From: Polyangia bacterium
Lineage (GTDB): Bacteria; Myxococcota_A; Polyangia; Fen-1088
Reading direction: 5' to 3'
Length of the DNA stretch: 64,000 nt
Assembly: GCA_036268875.1 (NCBI GenBank)
Contig: DATATI010000053.1
Location: 33,172-97,171 of the forward strand
This document shows, in pieces, positions 1 through 9,045 of this stretch. The translations under genes were made by a program, and so were the position numbers. Position 1 is the first letter of the stretch; each line of letters opens with the position of its first letter. The notes beneath the pieces are model-generated. The model searched no databases and had not been told where the DNA came from. It saw only the letters and a program-made list of their open reading frames with translations.

Positions 1-365
1 ATGGTCACGCCATCGGTCGTGGCGTCCTCCGCTTCATATTCCCAGTACGGCAAGGTGGCGCCGCGCGCGGCGGTCGGCGGCGCGCTGCCACCGACGACCG
101 GTGCGCCGCCACTGCCACCCGCGCCAGCGGCACCCGCGTCGAGCGAGCCGTTCGCTGATCCTCCCCCGCTACCGGCGGCCCCGCCGCTGCTGCCGCCGGC
201 GAACGAGGGACCACCGCCTGAACCCTCCGGCATGGTCGTCTGTCCACCGCCCTTCAAGCCAGCACTGCCCGACGGATCGGCGATGCCGCCCTGTCCTGCG
301 CACCCAGTCAAGGCTAGCGCAACCAGCGTCGCTGAAACTCCGGCGACTACCGTCATTGTCATCAT
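1..365 (-). CDS. Lipoprotein, N-terminal part (runs off left edge)
   Basis: The first 21 codons encode a hydrophobic signal ending in the lipobox LTGC, so the protein should be lipidated and exported. A Gly/Ser/Ala-rich linker of about 70 residues follows, typical of myxobacterial surface lipoproteins. The visible part ends in a segment (LPYWEYEAEDAT) resembling the opening strand of carbohydrate-binding or galactose-binding-like modules of the CBM6/CBM35 kind; that similarity is inference from a short motif. Two ATGs stand in tandem at 365 and 362 and the outer one is used here. The C-terminal part and the function lie outside the window. Confidence 0.7.
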   Translation of the reverse strand, partial: MMTMTVVAGVSATLVALALTGCAGQGGIADPSGSAGLKGGGQTTMPEGSGGGPSFAGGSSGGAAGSGGGSANGSLDAGAAGAGGSGGAPVVGGSAPPTAARGATLPYWEYEAEDATTDGVT

Positions 366-472
366 ATTAACTGTGTGTTCAGATACTGGCTATCACATTG
401 CAGTAACCAATAAAATTTCTCATTTTCCGGTTGCTGCACTGCGCGGCTGGCAAAAAACGCCGGGCCCTTCGT

Positions 473-1252
473 TCAAAACATGGCTTGGTAGAACCACCCC
501 CAGGCAGCGGCGTGCTCGCCGGCGCCGGTGCCGCCGTCCAGATGGCCGCGCAGGTAGGCCGCCAGGTCGTCGACGGTGCCGGTGGGCTGCGTGAAGATGA
601 TCGCTTCGCCGACGGCGGCGCCGGCCAGGCCGTTGGCGATGCCCGCCGACCAGTGATGAAAGCCGAGGCCCAGGAACAGCACCACCCCAGTATTGAAAAG
701 CACATTGCCGGCGTGAATCCACCAGCGCTGTTGCAGCTCTTCGTCCTGGGCGCCGGCCGCCAATTTTTGTTCGGCGTCGGCCAGCAAGGCGCACAGAGCG
801 GCGTCATGGTCGGCGCCGAAGAGGGGCGCGGCGGTCACCGCGGCGTGCAGCTTGGGCGCACCGCTGATCACCGCGAGAGGCGCCACCAGAAACGGAATCA
901 CCCCCACCGCCGCCTCACCGGCGCTGACGTACCAGTCAACGCGCGAGTCGGGCGAAACCAGCGGCACGGCGATCAAGCTGGCCACGCCGCTGGCGCCGAT
1001 GCCGCCACCCCAAGCCCAGGCCCACCAGCGCGCCTGGGCGCCGACCTGGGTCAGACGCTGATCGATCCATGCCAGACGTTGACGGGCGTCGATGGTTTGC
1101 AGACGCGGGTCCGCGCCCTGTGGCGCGGCGCAAGTGGTGGCCGCGCGCGCGACGGGCGACGAAACAGCCAAAGGAACTGCCAGCGCCAGCGCCAGCGCCA
1201 GGCAAGGGTCAGCCCGGCGGCGCCGGCGCGCGGGCCGCCGCTGGCGCACCAC
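473..1252 (-). CDS. Membrane protein of unknown function, last gene of hopanoid operon
   Basis: The 259-residue product has a basic N-terminus, a signal-like segment (residues about 15-38) and about four further hydrophobic stretches separated by short loops, so it is an inner-membrane or exported membrane protein. No family is recognised. It starts with GTG directly after the TAG stop of the hpnO-like aminotransferase, so it is probably co-transcribed and translationally coupled with the hopanoid genes. A role in hopanoid handling is suggested only by position. Confidence 0.7.
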   Translation of the reverse strand: MVRQRRPARRRRRADPCLALALALAVPLAVSSPVARAATTCAAPQGADPRLQTIDARQRLAWIDQRLTQVGAQARWWAWAWGGGIGASGVASLIAVPLVSPDSRVDWYVSAGEAAVGVIPFLVAPLAVISGAPKLHAAVTAAPLFGADHDAALCALLADAEQKLAAGAQDEELQQRWWIHAGNVLFNTGVVLFLGLGFHHWSAGIANGLAGAAVGEAIIFTQPTGTVDDLAAYLRGHLDGGTGAGEHAAAWGWFYQAMF

Positions 1253-2641
1253 CTACTGTCCGGCCTTGGTCTTCAGCGCGTTGCCCGCCAGCGTGGTCGC
1301 CAGATCCCACACCGAGCTCGGCACCTTGTGGCACTCGCCGATGACGTCATCAAAGGCGCTGACGATCCAATCTTCGTCGGCGGCTGAAAGACAAAGCGGC
1401 GGCAGCAGCTTGATCACGTACATGTCGTGGCCGGCGACCTGCGACAAGATGCGGTGGCGGGTGAACAGCGGAATGATCACCGACTGGCAGAAAAGCCCCT
1501 TGGTGGCCTTCTCCAGCAGTGACCAGGCGGCGCGCAAGGCGAATGATCGTGGGGCGCCGAACTCCAGCGCCAGCATCAGGCCGCGACCGCGCACCTCCTT
1601 CAAAAGTTCGTATTTGTCGACCAGCGCGCCCAGGCGCTGGCGCAGGCTTTCGCCGCGAACGGCGGCGTTTTCGATCAACCGTTCGTCTTCCAGCACCGCC
1701 AGCGTGGCCAGGCCGGCGGCCATGGACAGGTTGTTCTTGGCGAAGGTCGAGCCGTGCACCACGGCGCGGTCCATGCGGTTGAAGGTGCGTTCGAAGATCC
1801 ACTTCTTGCCGGCCACCGCGCCCACCGGCGCGTAACCGCCCGACAGCGCCTTGGCCAGCAACACCAGATCGGCGTCGACGTCTTCGTGCTCGCAGGCCAG
1901 AAACTTTCCGGTGCGGCCCAACCCCGTCTGCACCTCGTCGGCGACGAACAGCGCGCCGTGCTTGCGGCACAGCTTGGCCGCCTCGCGCAGGTAACCGGGC
2001 TCGGGCAGGTTCACGCCCTTGCCCTGGATCGGTTCGACGAAGAACGCCGCCACGTCGTTGCCGGCCAGCGCCGCCGCCAGCGCGTCGAGATCATTCCACG
2101 GCACGCGCGTCGCGCCCGCCAGCAACGCGCCGAACCCGTCGCGAAATGCAGCGTCGCCGTTCAAAGAAAGCGCGCCCATGGTCAGCCCGTGAAAAGCGTG
2201 GTCGCAGAAGATCAGGTTGTCCTTGCGGGTGGCGGCGCGGGCCAGCTTGATCGCCGCCTCGACCGCCTCGGTGCCTGAATTACAGAAGAAGACCGTCTCT
2301 TGCCCCGGCATGTGCGACAGCAGCCGCTCGGCCAGAAGACCAGCCAGCAGCGACACGTCCATCTGCACCAGGTTCGGCAGATCGGCGGCCAGCACATCGC
2401 CCAGCGCCTTCTTGATCACCGGGTGGTTGCGGCCCACCGCGAACACGCCGAACCCGGACAGCAGATCCAGATAGCGGGCGCCGGTCTTGTCGAACAGGTA
2501 CGCCCCTTCGGCCCGGGTGTAATGGCGATCGAATCCGATCGTCTTCAACACCCGCACCATCTGCGGGTTCAAATATTTTTCGTGCAGCGAAAAACTCTCG
2601 CCCGCTCGCTCGGCCAGCTCCTTGCCGAGATCGAAGGGCAT
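1253..2641 (-). CDS. hpnO: Class-III PLP aminotransferase, HpnO-like
   Basis: This 462-residue protein is a fold-type I class-III aminotransferase: the cofactor-binding motif CNSGTEAVEAA lies near residues 120-130, the PLP Asp is in VADEVQTG (D235) and the Schiff-base Lys in LLAKALSGGY (K264). HpnO makes the terminal amino group of aminobacteriohopanetriol, and its place after squalene synthase and hpnG fits that. Its ATG shares one base with the TGA of the upstream synthase (TGATG), implying coupled translation. The open frame runs upstream to 3244, but that extension lies inside the synthase gene and is a shadow. Other class-III aminotransferases share the motifs, so the specific name rests on context. 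Confidence 0.85.
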   Translation of the reverse strand: MPFDLGKELAERAGESFSLHEKYLNPQMVRVLKTIGFDRHYTRAEGAYLFDKTGARYLDLLSGFGVFAVGRNHPVIKKALGDVLAADLPNLVQMDVSLLAGLLAERLLSHMPGQETVFFCNSGTEAVEAAIKLARAATRKDNLIFCDHAFHGLTMGALSLNGDAAFRDGFGALLAGATRVPWNDLDALAAALAGNDVAAFFVEPIQGKGVNLPEPGYLREAAKLCRKHGALFVADEVQTGLGRTGKFLACEHEDVDADLVLLAKALSGGYAPVGAVAGKKWIFERTFNRMDRAVVHGSTFAKNNLSMAAGLATLAVLEDERLIENAAVRGESLRQRLGALVDKYELLKEVRGRGLMLALEFGAPRSFALRAAWSLLEKATKGLFCQSVIIPLFTRHRILSQVAGHDMYVIKLLPPLCLSAADEDWIVSAFDDVIGECHKVPSSVWDLATTLAGNALKTKAGQ

Positions 2642-3606
2642 CAGGGCGACTCCGGGAACAGCGGGGCGCCGGTCTCCACCGCGCGCATCACCTCGGCGGT
2701 CAGCGCCAGCACCTGCGGGCGCGACAGCTTCGCCCCGGGTGTCTTCGCGGTGCGCACCACGTGCAGGGTGGCGATGGCCAGCCGGGTGTTGAGCGCGTTG
2801 AACGCCACCAGCCCGCGGGCGCCACCCGCGGCGCGCAAAAGTTCGGTGTATTCGACGGCGCGGCGCAGGTCGGCGCGCGCCAGAGTGAACACCTCGGCCA
2901 GCGACACCTGGCGCGGCAGGTAGACGCGGCCTTCGGTGGCGTCGGAGCCGGCGTCCTTGAGGATGTTCACCAGCTGCAAGCCCTCGCCGAATTCCACCGC
3001 TCGCGCCCGCAAACCTTCGCCGACGGCGGTCAACGACGGGCACTGCAAGATGAACAGCTCGGTGAGCATCTCGCCGACGATTCCCGCCACGATGTAGCAG
3101 TAATCGCGCAGATCCTGCAGCGTCACCAGAGCCAAGCTCCCCTGCCCGTCGGCGCGAAGAACCACGTCGGCCATCCCGCGCGCGCAGCGAGCGACGTGGG
3201 TCAGCAACTGCTCGCGGGCGGCCGGCTGCAGCGCGCGGCACCAATCCAGCACCCGCGGCGTCGCCGCCAGCAGCTCGCGGTAGCCGGCGTGGTCAACCGG
3301 CGGGTCGCGCAGCCACTGCTCCGTCATCTCTTGCAGGGCGGTCGACTGACCGTCGCGTTCGATCAGGCCAACGAATTCGTTCAACGTGTGGGCGCGCCGC
3401 GGGCCGTCCCAACGGGTGGCGTCTTCGAAGGTGTCTACGATGCGGAACAGAAGATAGGCGACGCTGATCTCGGTCCGCAGCGGCTCGGGCAAAAGCGGGA
3501 TGGTCAGGGCGAATGTGCGGCTGGTCTTCTGCAGCAAGGTTTGCAAGCTGGGGGCGGAGGCATCGCCCCCGACGGGCAGAAAAGTTTCCACGCTTGATTC
3601 CATCAC
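2641..3606 (-). CDS. Squalene/phytoene synthase family, probable squalene synthase
   Basis: The 321-residue protein carries both Asp-rich motifs of trans-isoprenoid head-to-head synthases: DTFED (58-62) and KDAGSD within VNILKDAGSDATEGR, plus the conserved YCYIVAGIVGEM segment. It would condense two farnesyl diphosphates to squalene, the substrate of the divergent cyclase. The N-terminal SRTFALTIPLLP looks like single-enzyme squalene synthases rather than the HpnC/HpnD pair, and no hpnC, hpnD or hpnE homologue is present here. Its ATG overlaps the hpnG stop by 4 nt (ATGA). Phytoene synthase activity cannot be excluded from sequence alone. Confidence 0.85.
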   Translation of the reverse strand: MMESSVETFLPVGGDASAPSLQTLLQKTSRTFALTIPLLPEPLRTEISVAYLLFRIVDTFEDATRWDGPRRAHTLNEFVGLIERDGQSTALQEMTEQWLRDPPVDHAGYRELLAATPRVLDWCRALQPAAREQLLTHVARCARGMADVVLRADGQGSLALVTLQDLRDYCYIVAGIVGEMLTELFILQCPSLTAVGEGLRARAVEFGEGLQLVNILKDAGSDATEGRVYLPRQVSLAEVFTLARADLRRAVEYTELLRAAGGARGLVAFNALNTRLAIATLHVVRTAKTPGAKLSRPQVLALTAEVMRAVETGAPLFPESP

Positions 3607-4505
3607 GTCTCCGTCGGTAACACGTTCAGGTGCACCACCCCCGAGGCGGGCGCCGCCGGCGGCGGGGTGGCGCGGAGCTCTTCGGCGGCGTCGAGGGTGG
3701 TCACCACGGCATGGGCCAAAATGTCCGCGCAGCCGAGCACCCGCTGCCGCAAGGCCAAAAGCGGCGCCAGCGCGCCCGGATTTCCCAGCAGCGCGCGCAC
3801 CACCCGACCGCGGCGAACCGCGCCGCCTTGGTCGCGGCTGCCGTTGAGGAGCGCCGGCAAGGCTTCATCGGCGGTGTCGCTGACCGCGCGCAAGACCAGC
3901 CAGGGCAGGCCGGCGCGATCGGCGGCGGCGGCGAACACCGCCGATTCCAGATCCACCACCGCAGCCAGATCGGATCCAGGGACGCCGACGCTGGCAGCGG
4001 CATCGGCGCGCGCCGTCGCCAACATCAGCAGGCGGCGTTTCTCCTCGACGGTGTCGGCGATCCGGTTGGCAGTCACGGCGATGCCCCGCCGCGCGCCGGT
4101 TGCGTCCGCGGCGACGACCAGGGCCGCGTCGCCGTGATAAAGGCGCTGGCTGGCGACATCCAAGACCTCTGCGCACGACACCAGCGCGGCGCGCTCCAGA
4201 TTTGCGTGCAGACCGCCCGCCACACCGAGGGCGATCACCCGCCGCACCGGCATCACCGCCGCCAGCAACGCGGCCAGTCCGCAGCGGGCGTTTTGTTCAC
4301 CGTCGCCGGTCACCGCCACCGCCACCCTGGTCGCCCCCAGTTGCCCGACGGTGGCCTCGACGCCGGTCACCGTCAGGCGCCGTGCGGACGAAAGCCGCGG
4401 CAACAGCGCCGACACCTCTTCGCGCATCGCTGCGACGATCACCGTCAGGCCCCGTTCCCCACTTCCCGCGCCGCTGCTTGCGACGCCCGTTTGGCGCTCT
4501 GCCAC
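3603..4505 (-). CDS. hpnG: Hopanoid-associated nucleoside phosphorylase HpnG
   Basis: A 300-residue PNP/UDP phosphorylase-fold protein: VIVAAMREEVSALL at the N-terminus, the Gly-rich VIALGVAGGL, and the active-site region VVDLESAVFAAAADRAGLPWL followed by RAVSDTADE. HpnG removes adenine from adenosylhopane to give phosphoribosyl-hopane, the step after HpnH. The GTG at 4505 lies 6 nt after the hpnH stop, and the 3' end overlaps the squalene synthase start. About 20 low-complexity residues precede the conserved fold, so a slightly later start is possible. Confidence 0.85.
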   Translation of the reverse strand: MAERQTGVASSGAGSGERGLTVIVAAMREEVSALLPRLSSARRLTVTGVEATVGQLGATRVAVAVTGDGEQNARCGLAALLAAVMPVRRVIALGVAGGLHANLERAALVSCAEVLDVASQRLYHGDAALVVAADATGARRGIAVTANRIADTVEEKRRLLMLATARADAAASVGVPGSDLAAVVDLESAVFAAAADRAGLPWLVLRAVSDTADEALPALLNGSRDQGGAVRRGRVVRALLGNPGALAPLLALRQRVLGCADILAHAVVTTLDAAEELRATPPPAAPASGVVHLNVLPTET

Positions 4506-4511
4506 GCGTGC

Positions 4512-5513
4512 CTAGCCCATGAAATTCCAGGCAGCCATGCGCAGCATGTCGCGCGGGCTTTTCGATAGCTGACGAACGGCCGAGGCCTCAAAGCCCGAGT
4601 GCATGGCGCAGTTCTGACACTTGTCATCCTTGCGCGATTCCCAGTACGCCCAGTTGGTCTTGGTCCAGAACTCGTTCCAGTCGGCGGTGAAGGTCTCGCC
4701 GATGAGGTAACAAGGTCCTTTCCAGCCGCGCGGCGTGAAGGTCACCGTGCTCCAGGGCGAGCAGTCGTATTCGCGCAGGCCGGCGGCGAACTCGAGGTAC
4801 ATCGGCGTCGAGTTGAGCGGAAACCGCCTGGACAGCTCCAGTACGCGCTGGAATTTTTTCTGGATCTCTTGCCGGGTGGGGAAGATGTCCGTCGACACCG
4901 ATTCATAGTGATACCCGGGCGACAGCAGCAGGCCGTCCACGCCCAGCTGGGTCAAGAACGCGCACAGCTCTTCGATTTCCTCGATCGACGTGTGCTTGAA
5001 GACGGTGGTGTTGGTCATGACGTGATAGCCGAGGCGTTTGGCTTCCCGGATCATCTCCACCGCCTTGTCGAACACGCCGTCGCGCGCACAGACCTCGTCG
5101 TGGGTCTTACGCATGCCGTCCAGGTGAACGTTGATGGTCAGGCGTTTGTGCGGAGCGATCTTGCCGAACACCTTGCTGTCCAGCACCAGTCCGTTCGTGC
5201 ACAAATAGATGTGGCGCTTGCGGGCGATGATGCCGCCCACCAGCTCGGCCAGCTCCGGATACAGCGTGGGCTCGCCGCCGCAGATCGAGACCGAGGGCGC
5301 GCCGCAGTCGTCGACCGCCTTCAGACACGTCTCGACCGGCAAACGATCCGCCAGCTTTCCGGTGTGCCGTTCAGTGGAGCAACCGATGCAAGCCAGATTG
5401 CAGGTGTAAAGCGGCTCCAGCATCAGCACGAACGGATAACGGGTGTTGCCCCGCATCGCCTGCTTCAACTGGTACCCGACCATGTCTGTCGTGATATGCA
5501 ACGGGAATCGCAT
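4512..5513 (-). CDS. hpnH: Adenosyl-hopene transferase HpnH (radical SAM)
   Basis: This 333-residue radical SAM enzyme has its 4Fe-4S cluster Cys triad in TCNLACIGC (C38, C42, C45; Cx3Cx2C) and the SAM-binding ICGGEPTLYPE. A Cys-rich tail (CQNCAMHSGFEA) is also present. HpnH couples the 5'-deoxyadenosyl group to diploptene, the first step of side-chain extension. The ATG at 5513 is chosen because AGAGGA precedes it at good spacing and because homologues begin close to MxxxxVGYxLKQ; the longer frame to 5627 reaches into the divergent promoter. It heads the minus-strand hopanoid operon. Confidence 0.93.
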   Translation of the reverse strand: MRFPLHITTDMVGYQLKQAMRGNTRYPFVLMLEPLYTCNLACIGCSTERHTGKLADRLPVETCLKAVDDCGAPSVSICGGEPTLYPELAELVGGIIARKRHIYLCTNGLVLDSKVFGKIAPHKRLTINVHLDGMRKTHDEVCARDGVFDKAVEMIREAKRLGYHVMTNTTVFKHTSIEEIEELCAFLTQLGVDGLLLSPGYHYESVSTDIFPTRQEIQKKFQRVLELSRRFPLNSTPMYLEFAAGLREYDCSPWSTVTFTPRGWKGPCYLIGETFTADWNEFWTKTNWAYWESRKDDKCQNCAMHSGFEASAVRQLSKSPRDMLRMAAWNFMG

Positions 5514-5629
5514 TGTGGGTCCTCTCGAGGCCCAGACTCTAGCAACGAGTCCCGTCGAGAAGAGGTGAAATCGGTGAAAGATCAGAGAACCCGAGATGCG
5601 TCCGGTTTTCCCCGCGATCAGGCGCACAT
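5514..5629. promoter_or_regulatory. Divergent hpnH / shc intergenic region
   Basis: A 116-bp gap separates the starts of hpnH (minus) and shc (plus) and must hold the promoters and any shared control site for the hopanoid locus. An AGAGGA ribosome site serves hpnH; only a weak AGG precedes shc. No clear -35/-10 pair or palindromic operator was recognised. Confidence 0.5.
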
Positions 5630-7576
5630 ATGGGCGCGCCGGTGATCGCCCCCGCGCCGGCGCCGGATGCGCAGCCCATCGGGCAGGCGATCGAGGCGGC
5701 GCAACGGTGGCTGCTGGCCCGCCAGGATGCCGCCGGCTTCTGGTGCGCCGAGCTGGAAGGCGACACCACCCTGGAAAGCTACATCATCCTGCTAGAGGCC
5801 TTCTTCGGCCGGCGCGGCAGCGAGAAATCCCAAGCGGTCGCGCACGCAATCCGCGAAGAAGCCCTCCCCGACGGCGGCTGGCCGCAATATCCGGAAGGGC
5901 CCGCCGACATCTCGGTGTCCGTGCTCAGCTATTTCGCTTTGAAGCTGGTCGGCGACCCGGCCCTTGCGCCGCACATGCAGCAGGCGCGTGCCGCCATCTT
6001 GCGCCTGGGCGGCGCCGCGCGCGCCAACAGCTACACGAAATATCACCTGGCCTTCTTCGGCCAGTATCCATGGGCCGACGTGCCGGCCATCCCGCCCGAG
6101 ATGGTGTTCTTGCCCGGCAAAGGGCCGTTCACCGTTTACGACATGTCCAGCTGGTCGCGCACCATTTTCGTGCCGCTGGCCATCCTGTACGCCGCAAAAC
6201 CCACCATTGCCGTTCCCGCCGCCTGCGGCGTCGCCGAGCTGTTCGCCCCGGCGGAAAACGCGCCGTACACAAGAGGCGGCGAAACGCTGCTGAAAAAAGC
6301 CTTCTTCGGCGTCGATCGCCTGCTGAAAGGATTTGAACGCCTGCCGGGCGCGGGCGCCTTGCGACGGCTGGCGGTCAGTCGCGCCGCCGCCTGGATGATC
6401 GAGCGGCTGGAAGACTCCGATGGTCTGTCGGCGATCTTGCCGGCCATGGCGAACGCCACCATGGCGCTGAAGGTCCTGGGGTACGGCGACGATCATCCGT
6501 TGCTGAAGGAACAGCTCGGATATCTTGACGGGCTTTTGCTGGGCGAGGCCGCGACCGGAACGCGGCGCATGCAGCCGTGCTTGTCGCCGGTCTGGGACAC
6601 GGTGCTTTCCAGCCACGCCCTTGGTCAGGCAGGCCTGGGCCCGCGGCACCCGGCGCTGCAACGGGCGGCGACGTGGCTTTTGACCAAGCAAACCCGCCGG
6701 CCCGGCGACTGGTCAGGGCGCAACAGCGCACCGCCCGGCGGCTGGTACTTCGAACACCGCAACGAATTTTATCCCGACGTCGACGACACCTGCATGGCCC
6801 TGATGGTGTTGCGCCACGCGCGCGCCGAAGGGCCGACGGCGGCGACGCAGAACGCGGCGGTCGAACGGGGCCTCACCTGGATGTTGGGCATGCAAAACAG
6901 CGACGGCGGGTGGGCCAGCTTCGATCGCGACAACGACAAGCGCTGGCTGACCGAGGTCCCCTTCGCCGATCACAACGCCATGATCGATCCCAGCACCGCC
7001 GACATCACCGGCCGCGTCCTGGAATCGTTGAGCGCCTTCCCCGGCTACACCGCAGCGCACCCGGTGGTGGCGCGCGCGCTGGCCTTCCTTCGCCGCGATC
7101 AGAACAGCGACGGCGCCTGGTACGGCCGCTGGGGCGTCAACTATCTTTACGGCACCTGGCAGGTCCTGCGCGGCGTCGCCTGCATCGGCGAGGATCTTCA
7201 GGCGCCATACGTCGGCCGCGCCGTCCGTTGGTTGCTGGCGCATCAAAACTCTGACGGCGGCTGGGGAGAGACCATCGCCAGCTACGACGATCCGTCAAAG
7301 CGCGGCGTCGGCCCGTCCACGCCCAGCCAGACCGCCTGGGCGCTGATGGGTCTTCTGGCCGCCGAGTCCGCCGACGCGCCGGCGGTCGTGCGCGGCGTGC
7401 AGTGGCTGCTGGATGCGCAAACCAGCGACGGGACCTGGCCGCAGGCGAACTGGACCGGGACCGGTTTTCCCAAGGTCTTCTATCTCAACTATCACTATTA
7501 CCGGCACTACTTCCCGCTGATGGCGTTGGGTCAGTACGCCCGCGCCCGCCAGATCGCCTTGCCGTCGTCAACGTAG
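5630..7576 (+). CDS. shc: Squalene-hopene cyclase
   Basis: The 648-residue protein matches the usual cyclase length. The catalytic acid motif is DVDDTC (383-388), and there are many QW repeats, for example QNSDGGWGE and QTSDGTWPQ near the C-terminus. It cyclises squalene to hopene/diplopterol at the inner face of the membrane. The product feeds HpnH, HpnG and HpnO encoded divergently next door. The last 9 nt overlap the convergent TPR gene. Confidence 0.96.
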   Translation: MGAPVIAPAPAPDAQPIGQAIEAAQRWLLARQDAAGFWCAELEGDTTLESYIILLEAFFGRRGSEKSQAVAHAIREEALPDGGWPQYPEGPADISVSVLSYFALKLVGDPALAPHMQQARAAILRLGGAARANSYTKYHLAFFGQYPWADVPAIPPEMVFLPGKGPFTVYDMSSWSRTIFVPLAILYAAKPTIAVPAACGVAELFAPAENAPYTRGGETLLKKAFFGVDRLLKGFERLPGAGALRRLAVSRAAAWMIERLEDSDGLSAILPAMANATMALKVLGYGDDHPLLKEQLGYLDGLLLGEAATGTRRMQPCLSPVWDTVLSSHALGQAGLGPRHPALQRAATWLLTKQTRRPGDWSGRNSAPPGGWYFEHRNEFYPDVDDTCMALMVLRHARAEGPTAATQNAAVERGLTWMLGMQNSDGGWASFDRDNDKRWLTEVPFADHNAMIDPSTADITGRVLESLSAFPGYTAAHPVVARALAFLRRDQNSDGAWYGRWGVNYLYGTWQVLRGVACIGEDLQAPYVGRAVRWLLAHQNSDGGWGETIASYDDPSKRGVGPSTPSQTAWALMGLLAAESADAPAVVRGVQWLLDAQTSDGTWPQANWTGTGFPKVFYLNYHYYRHYFPLMALGQYARARQIALPSST

Positions 7577-8332
7577 CTGTGTCGCGAACGCCGCCGCCTC
7601 TTTCTTCACCGCCCGTTCCTCGGGCGGATCGTAACGGCCGACGGGCGCGGCGGCGATCTCTTGCAGGCGGGCGCGCGCCTCGGCCGGGTGATCTTCGGCG
7701 GCAGCGATGCGAGCCTGATAAAGTCGGGCGCGCAGGTTCGCCGAATTGATCGCCAGCGCGCGCTGCAATTGCGCGGCGGCCTTGGCGCGGTCGCGCTTGG
7801 GCCAGGGCAATTCCAGATAGTAAGCGGCCCACACCACCGGGATGCTGCCGTGGTCGTAACCGGGATCGAGGGCCGTGGCCCGCTCCAGCGGTCGCTTGAA
7901 TTTGCCTTCGATGCCATTCGCCAGCGCGCGCACCGCGCCCATCCCTTCGGCGTAGCTGCCGATGCACAACGCCGCCCAGTAATAACCGTCGACGCCGTTC
8001 GGATTGGCGGCGATGGCCCGGTTGGCAAGGTCGTAGCCTTGCTTGCCCAAGCGCGAGCGATCGTCGGTCGCGCGCGCATGATCGTCGCTGTCGGTGAACG
8101 CCACGCGCGCCGCCCGCCACAGCACCCCGTAATCGTTCGGCGCTCGCGCCAGCGCAGTCTGGGCACCGAGCCGCGCCTCGGCCTGCGCGGCAGGCTCGTC
8201 GCGACGCAGGTGCAAAGCATCCAGGCGCGCCAGGAGCTCAGTCACTGGCGGCGCTCCTTCTGCCGCCGACGCGGCGGCCGCGCGCGCCCCCACCGTCAGC
8301 AGAAAAAAAAAGCCCGCCAGCACCGCGCGCAT
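7568..8332 (-). CDS. Secreted TPR protein, TatT/TRAP-associated-like
   Basis: A 254-residue protein with a signal peptide (residues 1-24, ending near AAAASA) followed by helical TPR-like repeats. The block NGVDGYYWAALCIGSYAEGMG is typical of TatT-type periplasmic proteins, in which a tyrosine/tryptophan-rich repeat precedes a GKFKRPLERA-type helix. Ligand and partner are unknown. It is convergent with shc and overlaps it by 9 nt. Confidence 0.75.
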   Translation of the reverse strand: MRAVLAGFFFLLTVGARAAAASAAEGAPPVTELLARLDALHLRRDEPAAQAEARLGAQTALARAPNDYGVLWRAARVAFTDSDDHARATDDRSRLGKQGYDLANRAIAANPNGVDGYYWAALCIGSYAEGMGAVRALANGIEGKFKRPLERATALDPGYDHGSIPVVWAAYYLELPWPKRDRAKAAAQLQRALAINSANLRARLYQARIAAAEDHPAEARARLQEIAAAPVGRYDPPEERAVKKEAAAFATQLR

Positions 8333-8379
8333 CGCCTGGCACTATACGACCCAACGGGAAAACAGTTTACGCTGCGGCG

Positions 8380-8853
8380 ATGGCGGCGTTTTCGATCCGG
8401 CCAGCGGTGCCAGGCGACCAGCAGGCTTTGTTTGGTCTCATCCGCGCGTTGGCCCGGTTCGAACGTTTGGAAGAGGCGGTCACCGGCAGCGCTGAAGAAC
8501 TGGGCCAGCACCTGTTCGGTGCCGCCGCCGCTGGCGGGCGACCGCTGGCAGAAGGGTTGCTGGCCGAGGTGGCCGGCGCGCCAGTCGGGTTCGCGCTATT
8601 TTTCACCAATTATTCGACCTTCCTGACCCGGCCAGGGATCTACCTGGAAGACCTGTTCGTGCTGGAGGACCACCGCCGACAAGGCGTGGGCCAGGCGCTG
8701 CTGGCCGAGGTCCGCCGCATCGCCGAGGCGCGCGGGGCCGGGCGCCTCGAGTGGACGGTGCTGGACTGGAACGCCGACGCCATCGCTTTTTATCGCCGCA
8801 TCGGCGCTGACGTCCTTCCCGACTGGCGTCTTTGCCGCGTGCGCCTGCGCTGA
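8380..8853 (+). CDS. GNAT-family N-acetyltransferase
   Basis: A 157-residue single-domain GNAT enzyme. Motif A, which binds the pyrophosphate of acetyl-CoA, is RRQGVGQALL, preceded by the strand LEDLFVLEDH and followed by the motif-B region WNADAIAFYRRIGA. The layout FALFFTNYSTFLTRPGIYLEDLFV resembles the diamine acetyltransferase (SSAT-like) subgroup, so a polyamine or small amine substrate is plausible but unproven. It stands alone on the plus strand. Confidence 0.88.
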   Translation: MAAFSIRPAVPGDQQALFGLIRALARFERLEEAVTGSAEELGQHLFGAAAAGGRPLAEGLLAEVAGAPVGFALFFTNYSTFLTRPGIYLEDLFVLEDHRRQGVGQALLAEVRRIAEARGAGRLEWTVLDWNADAIAFYRRIGADVLPDWRLCRVRLR

Positions 8854-9045
8854 TCGGCGGCTTTTCATTCCTGCGCCTGATTGCGCCCTGCTTCACGTCG
8901 CGGTGGCTGCGGGCGTCGCTGGAGCAAACAGGCCGGCGAACGCTGGACCGGATTCGTGGTGGTCCATGCAAAGGGCGGACGGCGCGCCTTGAAGCGCGGT
9001 TGACTGTTCGAGCTTCAGCCCCACGTTTTGTCGTGGGAGGGACTC

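Noticed and set aside
1..594. 197-codon plus-strand frame rich in Pro/Ala/Arg
   Set aside because: It is the complement of the Gly/Ser-rich linker of the minus-strand lipoprotein.
2642..3244. 200-codon N-terminal extension of the HpnO frame
   Set aside because: Lies within the squalene synthase gene in another frame; Arg-rich and unlike any aminotransferase.
5514..5627. 38-codon extension of HpnH
   Set aside because: It would occupy almost the whole divergent promoter region, and the ATG at 5513 has a clear ribosome site and family-typical start.
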